DNA from: Porticoccaceae bacterium
GTDB taxonomy: Bacteria; Pseudomonadota; Gammaproteobacteria; Pseudomonadales; Porticoccaceae
Reading direction: 5' to 3'
Assembly: GCA_021773435.1 (NCBI GenBank)
Contig: JAJFKC010000007.1
Location: 267,806-331,805 of the forward strand
Length of the DNA stretch: 64,000 nucleotides
Shown here: positions 8,623 through 18,607 of the stretch, piece after piece
Layout of the letters: each line of letters starts with the position of its first letter
Numbering within the stretch: the first letter of the stretch is position 1
Notes under the pieces: generated by a model
Database searches by the model: none
Told to the model about the DNA's origin: nothing
The model's input: the letters and a program-made list of their open reading frames with translations, nothing else
Translations under genes and position numbers: made by a program

Positions 8623-10383
8623 ATGACTGAAAAATATGATATTCACATCAAAGGCGGCACTGTCGTCGATGGTACCCGTGCACCTCGGCAAATTGCCGAT
8701 GTGTGGATCAAAGACGGCAAAATCGCTCGCATTGGCGAAGATACTGAAGGCACAGCGTCGCAGGTTATAGAAGCCGAAGGCCTGGTTGTCTGCCCTGGCT
8801 TTGTCGATCTGCACACCCATTACGATGCTCAGATTCGCTGGGACCCCTACTGCACAATCTCTGGTTGGCACGGCGTTACTTCGGTAGTGCTGGGCAACTG
8901 TGGCTTCGGCTTTGCGCCGGTTAAACCCGAGTATCAGGAGCGCTCCGTACTCACCATGGTACGTACCGAAGCCATTCCTTACGACTGCATTAAAGAAGGC
9001 ATGAAGTGGGACTGGGAAACTATTCCCGAATACCTCGATTCCCTGGCCCGTGCGCCATTGGGTGTTAACTGCATTCAATATATGCCTACGGCCTCATTGA
9101 TGACTTACGTGATGGGTCTGGAGGCAGCCAAAACACGCGTTGCCACCAAGAAAGAGCAAAAAGAAATGCAGCGGCTGCTCCACGAGGGCATGGATGCTGG
9201 CCTGTGCGGTTTCTCCATTCAACGTCTCGGTGAAAATTCCACCCAGGCTGACTTCGATGGCACACCCATGGTCACAGACACTATGTGTGACGAAGATATT
9301 TTTTGCCTGGCCGAAGTATTGCGCGAACGCAACGAAGGCTTTATTCAGGTCACCCAGTCCACGGGCAATATGAAATCCGATCTGAACTTTCTGGAAAAAC
9401 TGGCCGATGTTGCTCGACGACCCATCCTGCACAATGCCATCGTACCAACTCGCAACAATCCCCAGCCTCACCAACGTAGCATGGCGTGGCTGGATAGAGT
9501 CCGTGAAAAAGGTCTGCCAATCTACGGACAATGTGGTACCGGCCGTACTGGCTTTGCCTTCACGCTGGAGCACTGGAATCTCTATGATGCCAGCCCCGCA
9601 TGGCGTGAAATCACAACCGGCACCAAAGAAGATAAAATGGAGAAAATGAAGGACAAGTCACTTCGCGCCAACGTTATTGCCGAAACTGAAGAAGCTGACA
9701 AACGCCTACAGGTAATACAGGCTGGCGTTGGCGGTGCCGTTCCCAAGCTGGTGATCACTGGGGTTAATAAACAGCCTGAACTCGAACACTATCAGGGCAA
9801 AACACTGGGCCAGGTCGCTATTGAAGAGGACAAGCATCCTATCGATGTCATGCTCGACCTGTCTGTCGCCGCTGATTTGAATGCGGAATTTACCGGTCCA
9901 GATCGCGGCTCCAACGCCGATTTCATGGCCGAAATGATGAACGATTCAGACTACACCATCCCCGGTATTTCCGATGGCGGCGCGCACACCAAGTTCTTTA
10001 CCGGTGGCGCATATACCACGGATTTCCTAAGGTGGTTGGTTCGTGATGAAGCCAAGGTCACTCTTGAAGAAGCACATTTCCGTTTATCTGCATTGCCCGC
10101 TAAAGCGGCTGGCTTTAAAGATCGCGGTACTTTGAAACAGGGTGCGTGGGCAGATATCGTGGTTTATGACCTCGAAAATCTCGACAGTGGTGGCGGTTGG
10201 GTCGGTGATATCGCTTACGATCTGCCAGGTGGCGAATGGCGTCGTATTCAGAAAGCAATTGGCTATCGTGCCATTATGGTTAACGGTGTCGTTACTTTTG
10301 AAAACGGCGAGTGCACCGGCGCGGTACCTGGCAAGCTGTTGCGCAAAGGCAGTGCTGAAAAAGCGGCCGAGAAAGCAGCCTAG
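8623..10383 (+). CDS. D-aminoacylase-type metal-dependent amidohydrolase, copy 1
   Basis: A 586-residue amidohydrolase of the N-acyl-D-amino-acid deacylase group. The early beta-sandwich (DIHIKGGTVVDGTRAPRQIADVWI) is followed by the metal site LHTHYDAQIRWDP (H64, H66) and by NCGF (C93), the position of the metal-binding cysteine in D-aminoacylases. Late motifs include SDGGAHTKFF and TLKQGAWADIVVYD. The family hydrolyses N-acyl or cyclic amide and ester bonds; the substrate here is unknown. It has its own terminator and a close paralogue immediately downstream. The ribosome site is TGGAGAA. Confidence 0.85.
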   Translation: MTEKYDIHIKGGTVVDGTRAPRQIADVWIKDGKIARIGEDTEGTASQVIEAEGLVVCPGFVDLHTHYDAQIRWDPYCTISGWHGVTSVVLGNCGFGFAPVKPEYQERSVLTMVRTEAIPYDCIKEGMKWDWETIPEYLDSLARAPLGVNCIQYMPTASLMTYVMGLEAAKTRVATKKEQKEMQRLLHEGMDAGLCGFSIQRLGENSTQADFDGTPMVTDTMCDEDIFCLAEVLRERNEGFIQVTQSTGNMKSDLNFLEKLADVARRPILHNAIVPTRNNPQPHQRSMAWLDRVREKGLPIYGQCGTGRTGFAFTLEHWNLYDASPAWREITTGTKEDKMEKMKDKSLRANVIAETEEADKRLQVIQAGVGGAVPKLVITGVNKQPELEHYQGKTLGQVAIEEDKHPIDVMLDLSVAADLNAEFTGPDRGSNADFMAEMMNDSDYTIPGISDGGAHTKFFTGGAYTTDFLRWLVRDEAKVTLEEAHFRLSALPAKAAGFKDRGTLKQGAWADIVVYDLENLDSGGGWVGDIAYDLPGGEWRRIQKAIGYRAIMVNGVVTFENGECTGAVPGKLLRKGSAEKAAEKAA

Positions 10384-10412
10384 CTTAAAAAATAGCAAGG
10401 TGCTCGTAGAAA

Positions 10413-10439
10413 AGCCCGGACATTGTCCGGGCTTTTTTT
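10413..10439 (+). terminator. Rho-independent terminator after amidohydrolase copy 1
   Basis: A perfect 9 bp stem (AGCCCGGAC / GTCCGGGCT) with an ATT loop is followed by a run of Ts, 30 bp beyond the stop codon. It separates transcription of the two paralogues. Confidence 0.93.
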
Positions 10440-10642
10440 GTGGAATAGTCTTAATAAAGCCTTCGGTAACACTTATAACACAGCATAAGAAGTCTTCCTT
10501 AATGATGAAAAGAGGACTATATTTAACCGATACAATTATTTATAAACACGCAATATCAAAATAACCAGGTGGTACGAATAACATTATTCGTCCTAATCTA
10601 AATTCTTAAATACCAACTTACTAGCACATAGGAGCAAAAATC

Positions 10643-12403
10643 ATGGGCGAGAAATACGATATTCACATAAAAGGCGGCACTGTCGTCGATGGTACCCGTG
10701 CACCTCGGCAAATTGCCGATGTGTGGATCAAAGACGGCAAAATCGCCCGCATTGGCGAAGATACTGAAGGCACAGCGTCGCAGGTTATAGAAGCCGAAGG
10801 CCTGGTAGTCTGTCCAGGTTTTGTCGATCTGCACACCCACTACGATGCACAAATTCGCTGGGACCCCTACTGCACAATCTCTGGTTGGCACGGCGTGACT
10901 TCGGTTGTGCTGGGCAACTGTGGCTTCGGCTTTGCGCCGGTTAAGCCCGAGTTCCAGGAGCGCTCGGTACTCACCATGGTACGTACCGAAGCGATTCCCT
11001 ACGACTGTATTAAAGAGGGCATGAAATGGGATTGGGAAACTATTCCCGAATACCTCGATTCCCTGGCCCGTGCGCCATTGGGTGTTAACTGCATTCAATA
11101 TATGCCTACGGCCTCATTGATGACTTATGTGATGGGTCTGGAGGCAGCCAAAACACGCGTTGCCACCAAGAAGGAGCAAAAAGAAATGCAGCGGCTACTC
11201 CATGAAGGTATGGATGCAGGACTGTGTGGGTTTTCCATTCAACGCCTGGGTCCGAATTCCTCCCAGGCCGATTTTGATGGCACACCCATGGTCACCGATA
11301 CCATGTGTGATGAAGATATTCTCTGTCTGGCTGAAGTCCTGCGCGAACGTAACGAGGGCTTTATTCAAATCACCCAGGCCACGGGTAATATGCGCTCCGA
11401 TCTCGACTTTATCGAGAAACTGGCTGATGTCGCAAAACGACCCATCTTGCACAATGCCATCGTCCCGGGAAAAAGAAACCCCGTGCCCCACCAGAAAAGC
11501 CTGGAATGGCTGGAAAGCGCTCGCGAAAAGGGTTTACCGATTTATGGTCAATGCGGAACCCTGCGCTCGGGCTTTGCCTTTACGCTGGAACATTGGAATC
11601 TCTATGACGCAAGCCCGGCCTGGCGCAAATTAACCACCGGCACCAGGGAAGAAAAGCTGGAAAAAATAAAGGATGCCAAGTTACGTGCGAACGTTGTTCT
11701 CGAAACCGACGAAGCTGACAGAAAACTCAAAGCTATTCAGGCAGGTGTCGGTGGCGCTGTGCCCAAGCTTGTTATCACCGGTGTCAACAAGCAACCCGAG
11801 CTTGAGCACTACCAGGGTAAATCGCTGGAGCAGGTGGGCGAGGAAGAAAACAAACATCCTGTCGAAGTGATGCTCGATCTATCCTTGCAGACAGATTTAA
11901 ACGCCGAATTCACCGGGCCGGACCGAGGCACCAATGCCGAATTTATGGCGGAGATAATGAACGCCTCAGACTACACCTTTCCCGGTGTTTCTGACGGCGG
12001 CGCGCACACCAAATTCTTCACCGGTGGCGGCTTTACCACTGACTTCCTGAAATGGCTGGTTCGTGATGAAGGCAGAATCACCCTGGAAGAGGCGCACTAT
12101 CGTCTATCCACCCTACCCGCGAAAGCTGCCGGATTTAAAGATCGCGGTACTTTGAAACAAGGTGCCTGGGCAGATATCGTCGTCTATGATCTGGACAAAC
12201 TCGACTGCGGTGGTGGCTGGGTTGGCGATATTGCCTATGACCTCCCCGGTGGTGAATGGCGGCGCATTCAAAAAGCCATCGGTTACCGAGCCATTATGGT
12301 CAATGGTGTTGTGACATTTGAAGACGGGGAATGTACCGGTGCGGTTCCAGGCAAATTGTTGCGCAAAGGTAGCGCCGAACAGGCGGACGTAAAAGCCGCT
12401 TAA
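10643..12403 (+). CDS. D-aminoacylase-type metal-dependent amidohydrolase, copy 2
   Basis: This paralogue has exactly the same length (586 residues) as the gene 2,020 bp upstream and shares all its motifs: H64 and H66, the NCGF cysteine, SDGGAHTKFF, and the closing GAVPGKLLRKGSAE. The N-terminal third is almost identical to copy 1 at the DNA level in patches, whereas residues about 225-480 differ in many positions, so the two may have different substrates. A ribosome site (AGGAG) lies ahead of the ATG. A terminator follows. Confidence 0.85.
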   Translation: MGEKYDIHIKGGTVVDGTRAPRQIADVWIKDGKIARIGEDTEGTASQVIEAEGLVVCPGFVDLHTHYDAQIRWDPYCTISGWHGVTSVVLGNCGFGFAPVKPEFQERSVLTMVRTEAIPYDCIKEGMKWDWETIPEYLDSLARAPLGVNCIQYMPTASLMTYVMGLEAAKTRVATKKEQKEMQRLLHEGMDAGLCGFSIQRLGPNSSQADFDGTPMVTDTMCDEDILCLAEVLRERNEGFIQITQATGNMRSDLDFIEKLADVAKRPILHNAIVPGKRNPVPHQKSLEWLESAREKGLPIYGQCGTLRSGFAFTLEHWNLYDASPAWRKLTTGTREEKLEKIKDAKLRANVVLETDEADRKLKAIQAGVGGAVPKLVITGVNKQPELEHYQGKSLEQVGEEENKHPVEVMLDLSLQTDLNAEFTGPDRGTNAEFMAEIMNASDYTFPGVSDGGAHTKFFTGGGFTTDFLKWLVRDEGRITLEEAHYRLSTLPAKAAGFKDRGTLKQGAWADIVVYDLDKLDCGGGWVGDIAYDLPGGEWRRIQKAIGYRAIMVNGVVTFEDGECTGAVPGKLLRKGSAEQADVKAA

Positions 12404-12420
12404 CAAATACCATCTGTTCA

Positions 12421-12452
12421 AAAAAAGCCCGGATAGTTTCCGGGTTTTTTTT
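12421..12452 (+). terminator. Rho-independent terminator after amidohydrolase copy 2
   Basis: The core stem is CCCGGA / TCCGGG, extended by an A-run on the left and a T-run on the right, so it could act in both directions between the convergent amidohydrolase and Rieske genes. Confidence 0.85.
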
Positions 12453-12484
12453 ATTCGGGTTTTACGATAACGCTGTCCTTTTAT

Positions 12485-13645
12485 TCAAGCACGGCCAATA
12501 CCTTTGGCTATCTCCCGCTGAAAATGGATCAACGCCGGTTCACATCGACCAAAGGTGCTGTGGGTAAGCGCCCCACTACTTAAACCCACCTGAATTCCCT
12601 CAACCCCCGGGATATCTTCCTCTATAACCGTGCTCACCGCTAAATCCATATTGCGCTCCCAGTGATCTTTCGCCGACTGGGTCTCGGCTGGCTCGGGAAT
12701 ATAATAATCCATCTGCACAATGCACTCGTCGGGCTTATTCGCCACCGGGTAAGACCGCCACAACTCGACGTGATCACGCTGCATAATCAGGCCTGTATTG
12801 GGAAACATCATATAAACGAGAGCGGAATGAAGGGGGAAATCCCAACTGTCTTCGGGCTGATTTTTAAGGTCGTCAACAGAGCGCCGAATCAATGCCTCAC
12901 GCAAGTTCTGTCCGTAGGTATCCAGCAGACACATGTTGTGATGTACCAGAGGACCCACCGTGGTTGGATGCAGAGGGGCGAAATGATAGGGCTCGAGAAA
13001 GGTATCCAGCAATAATTTCCAGTTCATCTTGCGGTGCATGCGACGTTGGGCGTAGGGATGATAATCCTGAAAACCATAATGCTTGAGATCATCGACCATG
13101 CCGCTGTCAAGACCACCGAGCTGGGCATCGATGTCAAAAGTTTTACCCGGTGTCGGACAAACCCAGATCATGCCGTACTTTTCGACCACTGGCAGCGGCA
13201 CCAGCGAACGCTCAACTTTATCTACGTCAGGGAAACTGACCGCATCGGGGATAACCTTAAGCTGGCCGTCAAATTCGTAATTCCAGGCATGGTAGGGACA
13301 AATCAAACCGCTCTGAGCGCGGCCACAGCCGGTTACCAGTTTAGAACCTCTGTGTTGGCAGGTATTAAAAAATGCATTGATCTTACCGCTTTTATCGCGG
13401 ATGACTAACAGCGGCACACCGACATCATCGTTGGTAATAAAATCACCGGCGTTTGGTAAGTCGCAGGAAAACGCCATCAGCAGAGGGTAATCCTTAAATA
13501 GAATGTGTTTTTCCTGAGCCAACCACTCTGGACAGGTATAGGATTCCACCGGGCTCATATAGAGATCATCCGCCCGCGTCGTGTCCCCACACTCCACTAA
13601 ATCAAGCGCACGACGAGTCAATTTTATGCTGGTTTCTTTTCTCAT
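12485..13645 (-). CDS. Rieske-type aromatic ring-hydroxylating oxygenase, large subunit
   Basis: A 386-residue oxygenase subunit. The Rieske [2Fe-2S] ligands are C96, H98, C116 and H119 (TCQHRGSK and ICPYHAWN). The mononuclear iron site follows in NWKLLLDTFLEPYHFAPLH (two histidines, about residues 220-226). No small subunit, ferredoxin or reductase is adjacent, so this may be an alpha-only oxygenase served by electron-transfer proteins encoded elsewhere. The substrate is unknown; family members hydroxylate or demethylate aromatic acids, quaternary amines and steroids. It is convergent with the amidohydrolases and 65 bp upstream of prfC on the same strand. Confidence 0.9.
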   Translation of the reverse strand: MRKETSIKLTRRALDLVECGDTTRADDLYMSPVESYTCPEWLAQEKHILFKDYPLLMAFSCDLPNAGDFITNDDVGVPLLVIRDKSGKINAFFNTCQHRGSKLVTGCGRAQSGLICPYHAWNYEFDGQLKVIPDAVSFPDVDKVERSLVPLPVVEKYGMIWVCPTPGKTFDIDAQLGGLDSGMVDDLKHYGFQDYHPYAQRRMHRKMNWKLLLDTFLEPYHFAPLHPTTVGPLVHHNMCLLDTYGQNLREALIRRSVDDLKNQPEDSWDFPLHSALVYMMFPNTGLIMQRDHVELWRSYPVANKPDECIVQMDYYIPEPAETQSAKDHWERNMDLAVSTVIEEDIPGVEGIQVGLSSGALTHSTFGRCEPALIHFQREIAKGIGRA

Positions 13646-13710
13646 AACTTAACCCTCAAAGATGGCTCCTCATGAAATACGCCCCATGTTTCGCGCTTCA
13701 ACAAAGCGAT

Positions 13711-15291
13711 TCAATGCTCCCGTGTCGCGACAAACTCCACATCGGGATAACGCTCTTCAGCCAGGCTCAGGTTGACCCGGGTAGGGGCCAAATAAGTCAA
13801 ATACCCGCCACCATCCATCGCCAAATTATCGGACACCTTGCGCCTGAAATTTGCCATCACTTTAGCATCTTCACAATGCACCCAACGAGCAGTATAGACG
13901 CTCACAGGTTCGTAAATTGCCTCGACACCGTACTCATCTTTCAGGCGATAGGCCACCACTTCAAACTGCAATTGTCCAACTGCACCAACGACAATATTAT
14001 TGTTGTCGATGGGGAAAAAAACCTGCGTCGAACCTTCTTCAGATAATTGTTTAAGTCCTTTTTGTAACTGCTTAGTTTTTAATGGATCTTTAAGCCTTAT
14101 CAGGCGAAATAATTCCGGCGCAAAGTGGGGAATTCCAGTGAAATTTAGCTCCTCATTGCCGCTAAAAGTATCGCCAATTTGTATGGTGCCGTGGTTATGC
14201 AAGCCAATAATATCCCCCGCGATAGCCTGCTCTACGTGGCTGCGTTCACCGGCGAGAAAACTCACTGCATCGGCAATACGAACATCTTTGCCGATGCGGA
14301 CATGGCGCATTTTCATACCCTTTAAATAGGTGCCTGAACAAATGCGCATAAAGGCGATGCGATCACGATGACGCGGATCCATATTGGCCTGAATTTTAAA
14401 AATAAAACCGGAAAATGTTTCTTCGCAAGCGGCCACTATCCGTTCATTAGCAACGCGATCAAGGGGCGCTGGCGCCCACTTTACAAAATGGTTAAGCATT
14501 TCCCGCACGCCAAAATTGCCCAGCGCGGTGCCAAAAAATACGGGGGTGAGCTCTCCTGCCAGGTAAGCCTCCAGGTCAAACTCATTGCTCGCCCCCCGTA
14601 CCAGTTCTATTTCATCACAAACGTTTTCGTAATCGAAACCCAGTAATTCGCGTGCTTCATCTGAATCAAGTCCGTCTATTTTTATATCATCGGGTACCTG
14701 ACTGCCCTGCCCCTGCCTATAAACATGGATGCAATCCTGATAAAGATCGTATACACCCTTAAAATCTCGCCCCATGCCCAGGGGCCAGTTGATGGGAGCG
14801 GCACCAATTTTCAGCACCTCTTCAATTTCATCAAGCACTTCAACCGGGTCACGAATATCCCGATCCATTTTGTTGATAAAGCTAAGAATGGGCGTGTCAC
14901 GAAGACGACACACGTCCATAAGTTTGATGGTTCGGTTTTCCACCCCCTTGGCACCGTCAATCACCATTAACACAGAGTCCACAGCGGTCAATGTTCGGTA
15001 GGTATCCTCTGAAAAATCTTCATGGCCTGGAGTATCGAGCAGGTTAACGACACGCTCGTTATAGGGGAACTGCATGACCGATGAGGTTACCGATATACCC
15101 CGCTCCTTCTCCATTGCCATCCAGTCGGAAGTGGCGTGCCGATCACTCTTTTTGCCTTTCACAGTACCAGCGATCTGAATGGCGTTGCCAAACAGAAGCA
15201 TTTTCTCGGTCATCGTCGTCTTACCCGCGTCCGGGTGGGAGATGATGGCAAAGGTTCGCCGTTGGGCGAGGTCTTCGAGGTAAGAACTCAT
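13711..15291 (-). CDS. prfC: Peptide chain release factor 3
   Basis: RF3 is the GTPase that recycles RF1/RF2 from terminated ribosomes. The P-loop HPDAGKTT (residues 19-26), switch region [23 protein letters not shown] and NKMD are all intact, and the 526-residue length is normal. EF-G-like beta-barrel and C-terminal domains follow. Transcription reads towards the Rieske gene. Confidence 0.97.
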   Translation of the reverse strand: MSSYLEDLAQRRTFAIISHPDAGKTTMTEKMLLFGNAIQIAGTVKGKKSDRHATSDWMAMEKERGISVTSSVMQFPYNERVVNLLDTPGHEDFSEDTYRTLTAVDSVLMVIDGAKGVENRTIKLMDVCRLRDTPILSFINKMDRDIRDPVEVLDEIEEVLKIGAAPINWPLGMGRDFKGVYDLYQDCIHVYRQGQGSQVPDDIKIDGLDSDEARELLGFDYENVCDEIELVRGASNEFDLEAYLAGELTPVFFGTALGNFGVREMLNHFVKWAPAPLDRVANERIVAACEETFSGFIFKIQANMDPRHRDRIAFMRICSGTYLKGMKMRHVRIGKDVRIADAVSFLAGERSHVEQAIAGDIIGLHNHGTIQIGDTFSGNEELNFTGIPHFAPELFRLIRLKDPLKTKQLQKGLKQLSEEGSTQVFFPIDNNNIVVGAVGQLQFEVVAYRLKDEYGVEAIYEPVSVYTARWVHCEDAKVMANFRRKVSDNLAMDGGGYLTYLAPTRVNLSLAEERYPDVEFVATREH

Positions 15292-15467
15292 GGGACAGCG
15301 CTATGGGCCAAAGCTGGCAGTGGTTTATGGGCCGCGCATTATAGCCGCGACAAGGCCGCTTGTCCCTGATCGTCGCAACGATGCAGGCACGCCTGCGACA
15401 ATTTGTCACATCCTCTGTAACCATAGACCAAGCTATTATTTCGATATTGAATTACCTGGACTAAAAA

Positions 15468-16517
15468 ATGAAACAACCAAACACTAATTTGACGAGGGTT
15501 AAGCTGTTATCGACGTTCATCGGTTTACTAATCACATCGTCAATTAGTTTTGCAGACGGCTGGACATCGACCCGGCCAGATGGCCATGCACCTATCGGTG
15601 TCATGGGTGACCACGCTCACAAGCAGGGTGAATGGATGTTCTCCTACCGAACTATGCATATGGGTATGGATGGCAACCGTGACGGTGATAGTAGTGTTAG
15701 CACTGCCGAGGTGTTATCAGACTTCGTCGTATCGCCCACCAGCATGACCATGGATATGCAAATGTTTGGAGCAATGTATGCCCCAAACGACAAGCTTACG
15801 CTCATGGTAATGGCACCCTATGTCGAGCTGGAGATGGATCACATCAACCGGATGGGCGCCAAATTTACCACCAAATCCAGCGGCCTTGGCGACATCAAAA
15901 TAGGTAGCCTATATACCCTGTCTCACGGCCGCAGTAGCAGCCTGCTATTAAATTTCTCTATCAGCTTGCCCGCCGGTTCCAACACAGAAGAAGGTCTCAC
16001 CCCAGTTGGTAAAGTCCGACTGCCCTATCCCATGCAATTGGGTTCCGGCACCTACGACTTTATGCCTGGATTGACCTATTTATCCCAGTCCAATGACTAC
16101 TCCTGGGGAGCACAGGTCATCGCCACCATTCGCACGGGCAAGGACGAAGGCTACCGACTTGGCAATCGCTTTGATAGCAGCCTTTGGTTATCAAAAAAAC
16201 TCTCGGACTCGATAAGTATTTCTGGCCGGGTTTCGGGCGAAACATGGGGTGACATCAAAGGCTCCGATGACAAAATATCCCAAACACTTATGCCTATGGG
16301 CATGGGACCATTCCCCAGTGTACCCACCGCCTTGCCAAACCTGAGGGGTGGCAGTCGCATCAGTTTTTCCGTGGGAGCCAACTATTACATTCGTTCTGGC
16401 TTCGCCCAGGGTCATCGCCTGGCGTTGGAAGTGGGTGTGCCGATCTACCAGAAACTCGACGGACCACAACTTGAAACAGACTGGACCGGCACCCTGGGTT
16501 GGCAGCTAGCGCTGTAA
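15468..16517 (+). CDS. Outer-membrane beta-barrel protein, transporter / MetA-pathway family
   Basis: The 349-residue protein starts with a signal peptide (LLSTFIGLLITSSISFA, cleavage near residue 29) and continues as alternating amphipathic strands with aromatic girdle residues, ending in a strand (TGTLGWQLAL). It resembles the outer-membrane family called transporter or putative MetA-pathway of phenol degradation. The mature N-terminus is rich in His and Met (HAPIGVMGDHAHKQ, then MHMGMDGN), which may bind a metal such as copper. It stands 148 bp upstream of the RegB-like kinase gene on the same strand. No specific substrate can be assigned. Confidence 0.7.
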   Translation: MKQPNTNLTRVKLLSTFIGLLITSSISFADGWTSTRPDGHAPIGVMGDHAHKQGEWMFSYRTMHMGMDGNRDGDSSVSTAEVLSDFVVSPTSMTMDMQMFGAMYAPNDKLTLMVMAPYVELEMDHINRMGAKFTTKSSGLGDIKIGSLYTLSHGRSSSLLLNFSISLPAGSNTEEGLTPVGKVRLPYPMQLGSGTYDFMPGLTYLSQSNDYSWGAQVIATIRTGKDEGYRLGNRFDSSLWLSKKLSDSISISGRVSGETWGDIKGSDDKISQTLMPMGMGPFPSVPTALPNLRGGSRISFSVGANYYIRSGFAQGHRLALEVGVPIYQKLDGPQLETDWTGTLGWQLAL

Positions 16518-16665
16518 GCTGCTTGTCAACCAGCCCAACGTATCTTCTGTAACAAACCCCGCTTTAGCGAAATCAACTAGACAGTCGGTTTTTCAATAAT
16601 TATTTAGATCGACCCCTGCCGGGCGAGTTTTGATTGTGTACCTACACTATTGATAGCATAGCCCA

Positions 16666-17970
16666 ATGGATAAATTGGTAAACAATATTTCGGCAATGCG
16701 GCAAAACCTGCGTCGTCTGGTTTACATTCGCTATATTGCCCTTGCCGGGCAGTTGGCGGCACTGTTTGTGTTCTCCCAGCACTACGACCTCAACTTGCCG
16801 CTCAACACGCTCGGCCCCCTGATTGCTTTTTTTACCACCATAATTATTCTGAGTCATGCTCGAACGTACTGGATGAAGCCACTCCAACAAACCGAGTTTT
16901 GCGCTCATATACTGATTGATATTGCCGCCCTGACCGCCTTGCTCTATTTTACTGGCGGTGCCACAAATCCTTTTGTCTCCTATTATTTAGTCCCCATTAG
17001 TATTGCCGCTATTACGCTGCCAACCATAATGACCTGGGGAGTCACCGCCGTATCGTTAATCGCCTATAGCGGTCTGGTATTTTTCCATTATCCTCTGGAA
17101 GGTTTAGCTCCTCAGGCAATGCATACTGATCACGATCAAACCCTTGTCGGTGTATTCGGCGTTAATCTCCATATTTTAGGTATGTGGGTAAATTTTGCTT
17201 TAAGCGCAGGATTAATTACATACTTTGTAGTGCAGATGGCAGAAGCACTGCGCCGCCAGGAGGCGGAATTGAGCGCGCAAAAAGAAGAACAGATGCAGGA
17301 TGAGCAACTGCTGGCTATCGCCACCCAGGCAGCCGGTGCTGCTCATGAGCTGGGCACACCACTCAACACCATGAAGCTGATTATCGATAACCTCCAGCAT
17401 GAACATCTGAATGGATCACAGCGTAAAGATATCGCTATCCTGGATCAACAAATCCACCGCTGTCACACCACCCTACAAAACCTGATCCGTGCGGCCAGCT
17501 TCGACGACAAAGGTGACAAATCCATTCTGGTATCGATATACGTAGAAGAACTTATGGATAACTGGCAATTGATGCGCCCCGATGTGCATACCGTCATCAT
17601 CCTCGATGACAACAGTCCTCCAATAAAAGCGAGCTTCCACCCTGCGATTCAGCAGTCTTTACAGAACCTCCTGAATAACGCGGCAGACGCGAGTCCAAAA
17701 CAAATTGAAATAAACATTAGCTGGAACCGCAAGGAACTACATGTCGAGATTCGCGATTACGGCCCCAGTATCAGCGCCGAGCAAATAGAGACGTTGGGCC
17801 ATCTGACCAGCCCCACCGCCAGCAATAAGCCGGGCGGTCTGGGGATCGGCCTGTTTCTTAGCCACCACAGTCTCAACAGACATGGTGGCCATGTTAGCTT
17901 GAGCAACACAGAAGGTGGTGGGCTGACCACATCTGTTGTGCTGCCTCTGCGGCTTGTGCAAGACTCATGA
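16666..17970 (+). CDS. regB: RegB/PrrB-type redox-sensing membrane histidine kinase
   Basis: The N-terminal half has about six membrane helices. The loop GGATNPF at residues 97-103 matches the GGxxNPF quinone-binding signature of RegB/PrrB kinases. The phosphorylation site is H227 in AAHELGTPLNT, and C266 lies 39 residues later, the position of the redox-active cysteine of RegB. The ATPase domain has NLLNNAADAS (N box) and PGGLGIGLFLSHH (G box). Such kinases sense respiratory redox state through ubiquinone and control respiration and energy genes. The stop overlaps the start of the response regulator by four bases. Confidence 0.92.
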   Translation: MDKLVNNISAMRQNLRRLVYIRYIALAGQLAALFVFSQHYDLNLPLNTLGPLIAFFTTIIILSHARTYWMKPLQQTEFCAHILIDIAALTALLYFTGGATNPFVSYYLVPISIAAITLPTIMTWGVTAVSLIAYSGLVFFHYPLEGLAPQAMHTDHDQTLVGVFGVNLHILGMWVNFALSAGLITYFVVQMAEALRRQEAELSAQKEEQMQDEQLLAIATQAAGAAHELGTPLNTMKLIIDNLQHEHLNGSQRKDIAILDQQIHRCHTTLQNLIRAASFDDKGDKSILVSIYVEELMDNWQLMRPDVHTVIILDDNSPPIKASFHPAIQQSLQNLLNNAADASPKQIEINISWNRKELHVEIRDYGPSISAEQIETLGHLTSPTASNKPGGLGIGLFLSHHSLNRHGGHVSLSNTEGGGLTTSVVLPLRLVQDS

Positions 17971-18515
17971 CAGAAGTAACAGCCGATAAAAACCATTACC
18001 TGGTGGTTGATGATGATCAGGTCTTCGCTGATACCCTGGCGCGGAGTCTAACCAGGCTTGGCCTGACTGCTCACGTTGTCAACGATCCAGCTAAAGCACT
18101 GGTAGCAAATAATCATTATCAACCCGCACGTATTATTCTCGATCTGAAACTTGAGAAGCACTCGGGCCTGCACCTCATCGCGCAGCTCAAAAAAGATAAC
18201 GCTAAGGTATCAATCGTTATGCTGACCGGTTATTCCAGCATCAACACCGCTGTGGAAGCCATTAAGCTCGGCGCGGATAACTATCTGTGCAAGCCGGCCT
18301 CCGTCACCGACATTATCGCTGCCTTTAACAACCCAGTAGGGAACCCCAACGCTCAGGTCGCCGAACAGCCGCCGTCGGTCAATCGTCTTGAGTGGGAGCA
18401 TATTCAGCGGGTGCTGGAAGAAAACAATGGCAATATTTCGGCAACCGCCAGAGCCCTGGATATGCATCGCCGAACTCTACAAAGAAAACTGCAAAAAAAA
18501 CCCCGCCGGAACTAA
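17967..18515 (+). CDS. regA: RegA/PrrA-type response regulator
   Basis: A 182-residue regulator with an N-terminal receiver (acidic pocket DDD at 15-17, phospho-acceptor D59 in IILDLKLE, and the conserved lysine in LCKPAS) joined by a proline-containing linker to a Fis-type helix-turn-helix (GNISATARALDMHRRTLQRK). This is the characteristic RegA/PrrA/ActR layout. Its ATG overlaps the kinase stop, so the pair is co-translated. Confidence 0.93.
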   Translation: MTEVTADKNHYLVVDDDQVFADTLARSLTRLGLTAHVVNDPAKALVANNHYQPARIILDLKLEKHSGLHLIAQLKKDNAKVSIVMLTGYSSINTAVEAIKLGADNYLCKPASVTDIIAAFNNPVGNPNAQVAEQPPSVNRLEWEHIQRVLEENNGNISATARALDMHRRTLQRKLQKKPRRN

Positions 18516-18607
18516 GCAAATAAGTTGATGGCGAGATTTTTAATTCTTAATAATTTTACAGATTTAGAGAAGCGCCGGTTTAAAAAAGTACGGGGTTAGA
18601 GAAAGAC

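Noticed and set aside
9094..9573. Antisense ORFs inside the amidohydrolase genes and other housekeeping genes
   Set aside because: They mirror strongly coding frames, appear in both paralogues for that reason, and lack ribosome sites or family features.
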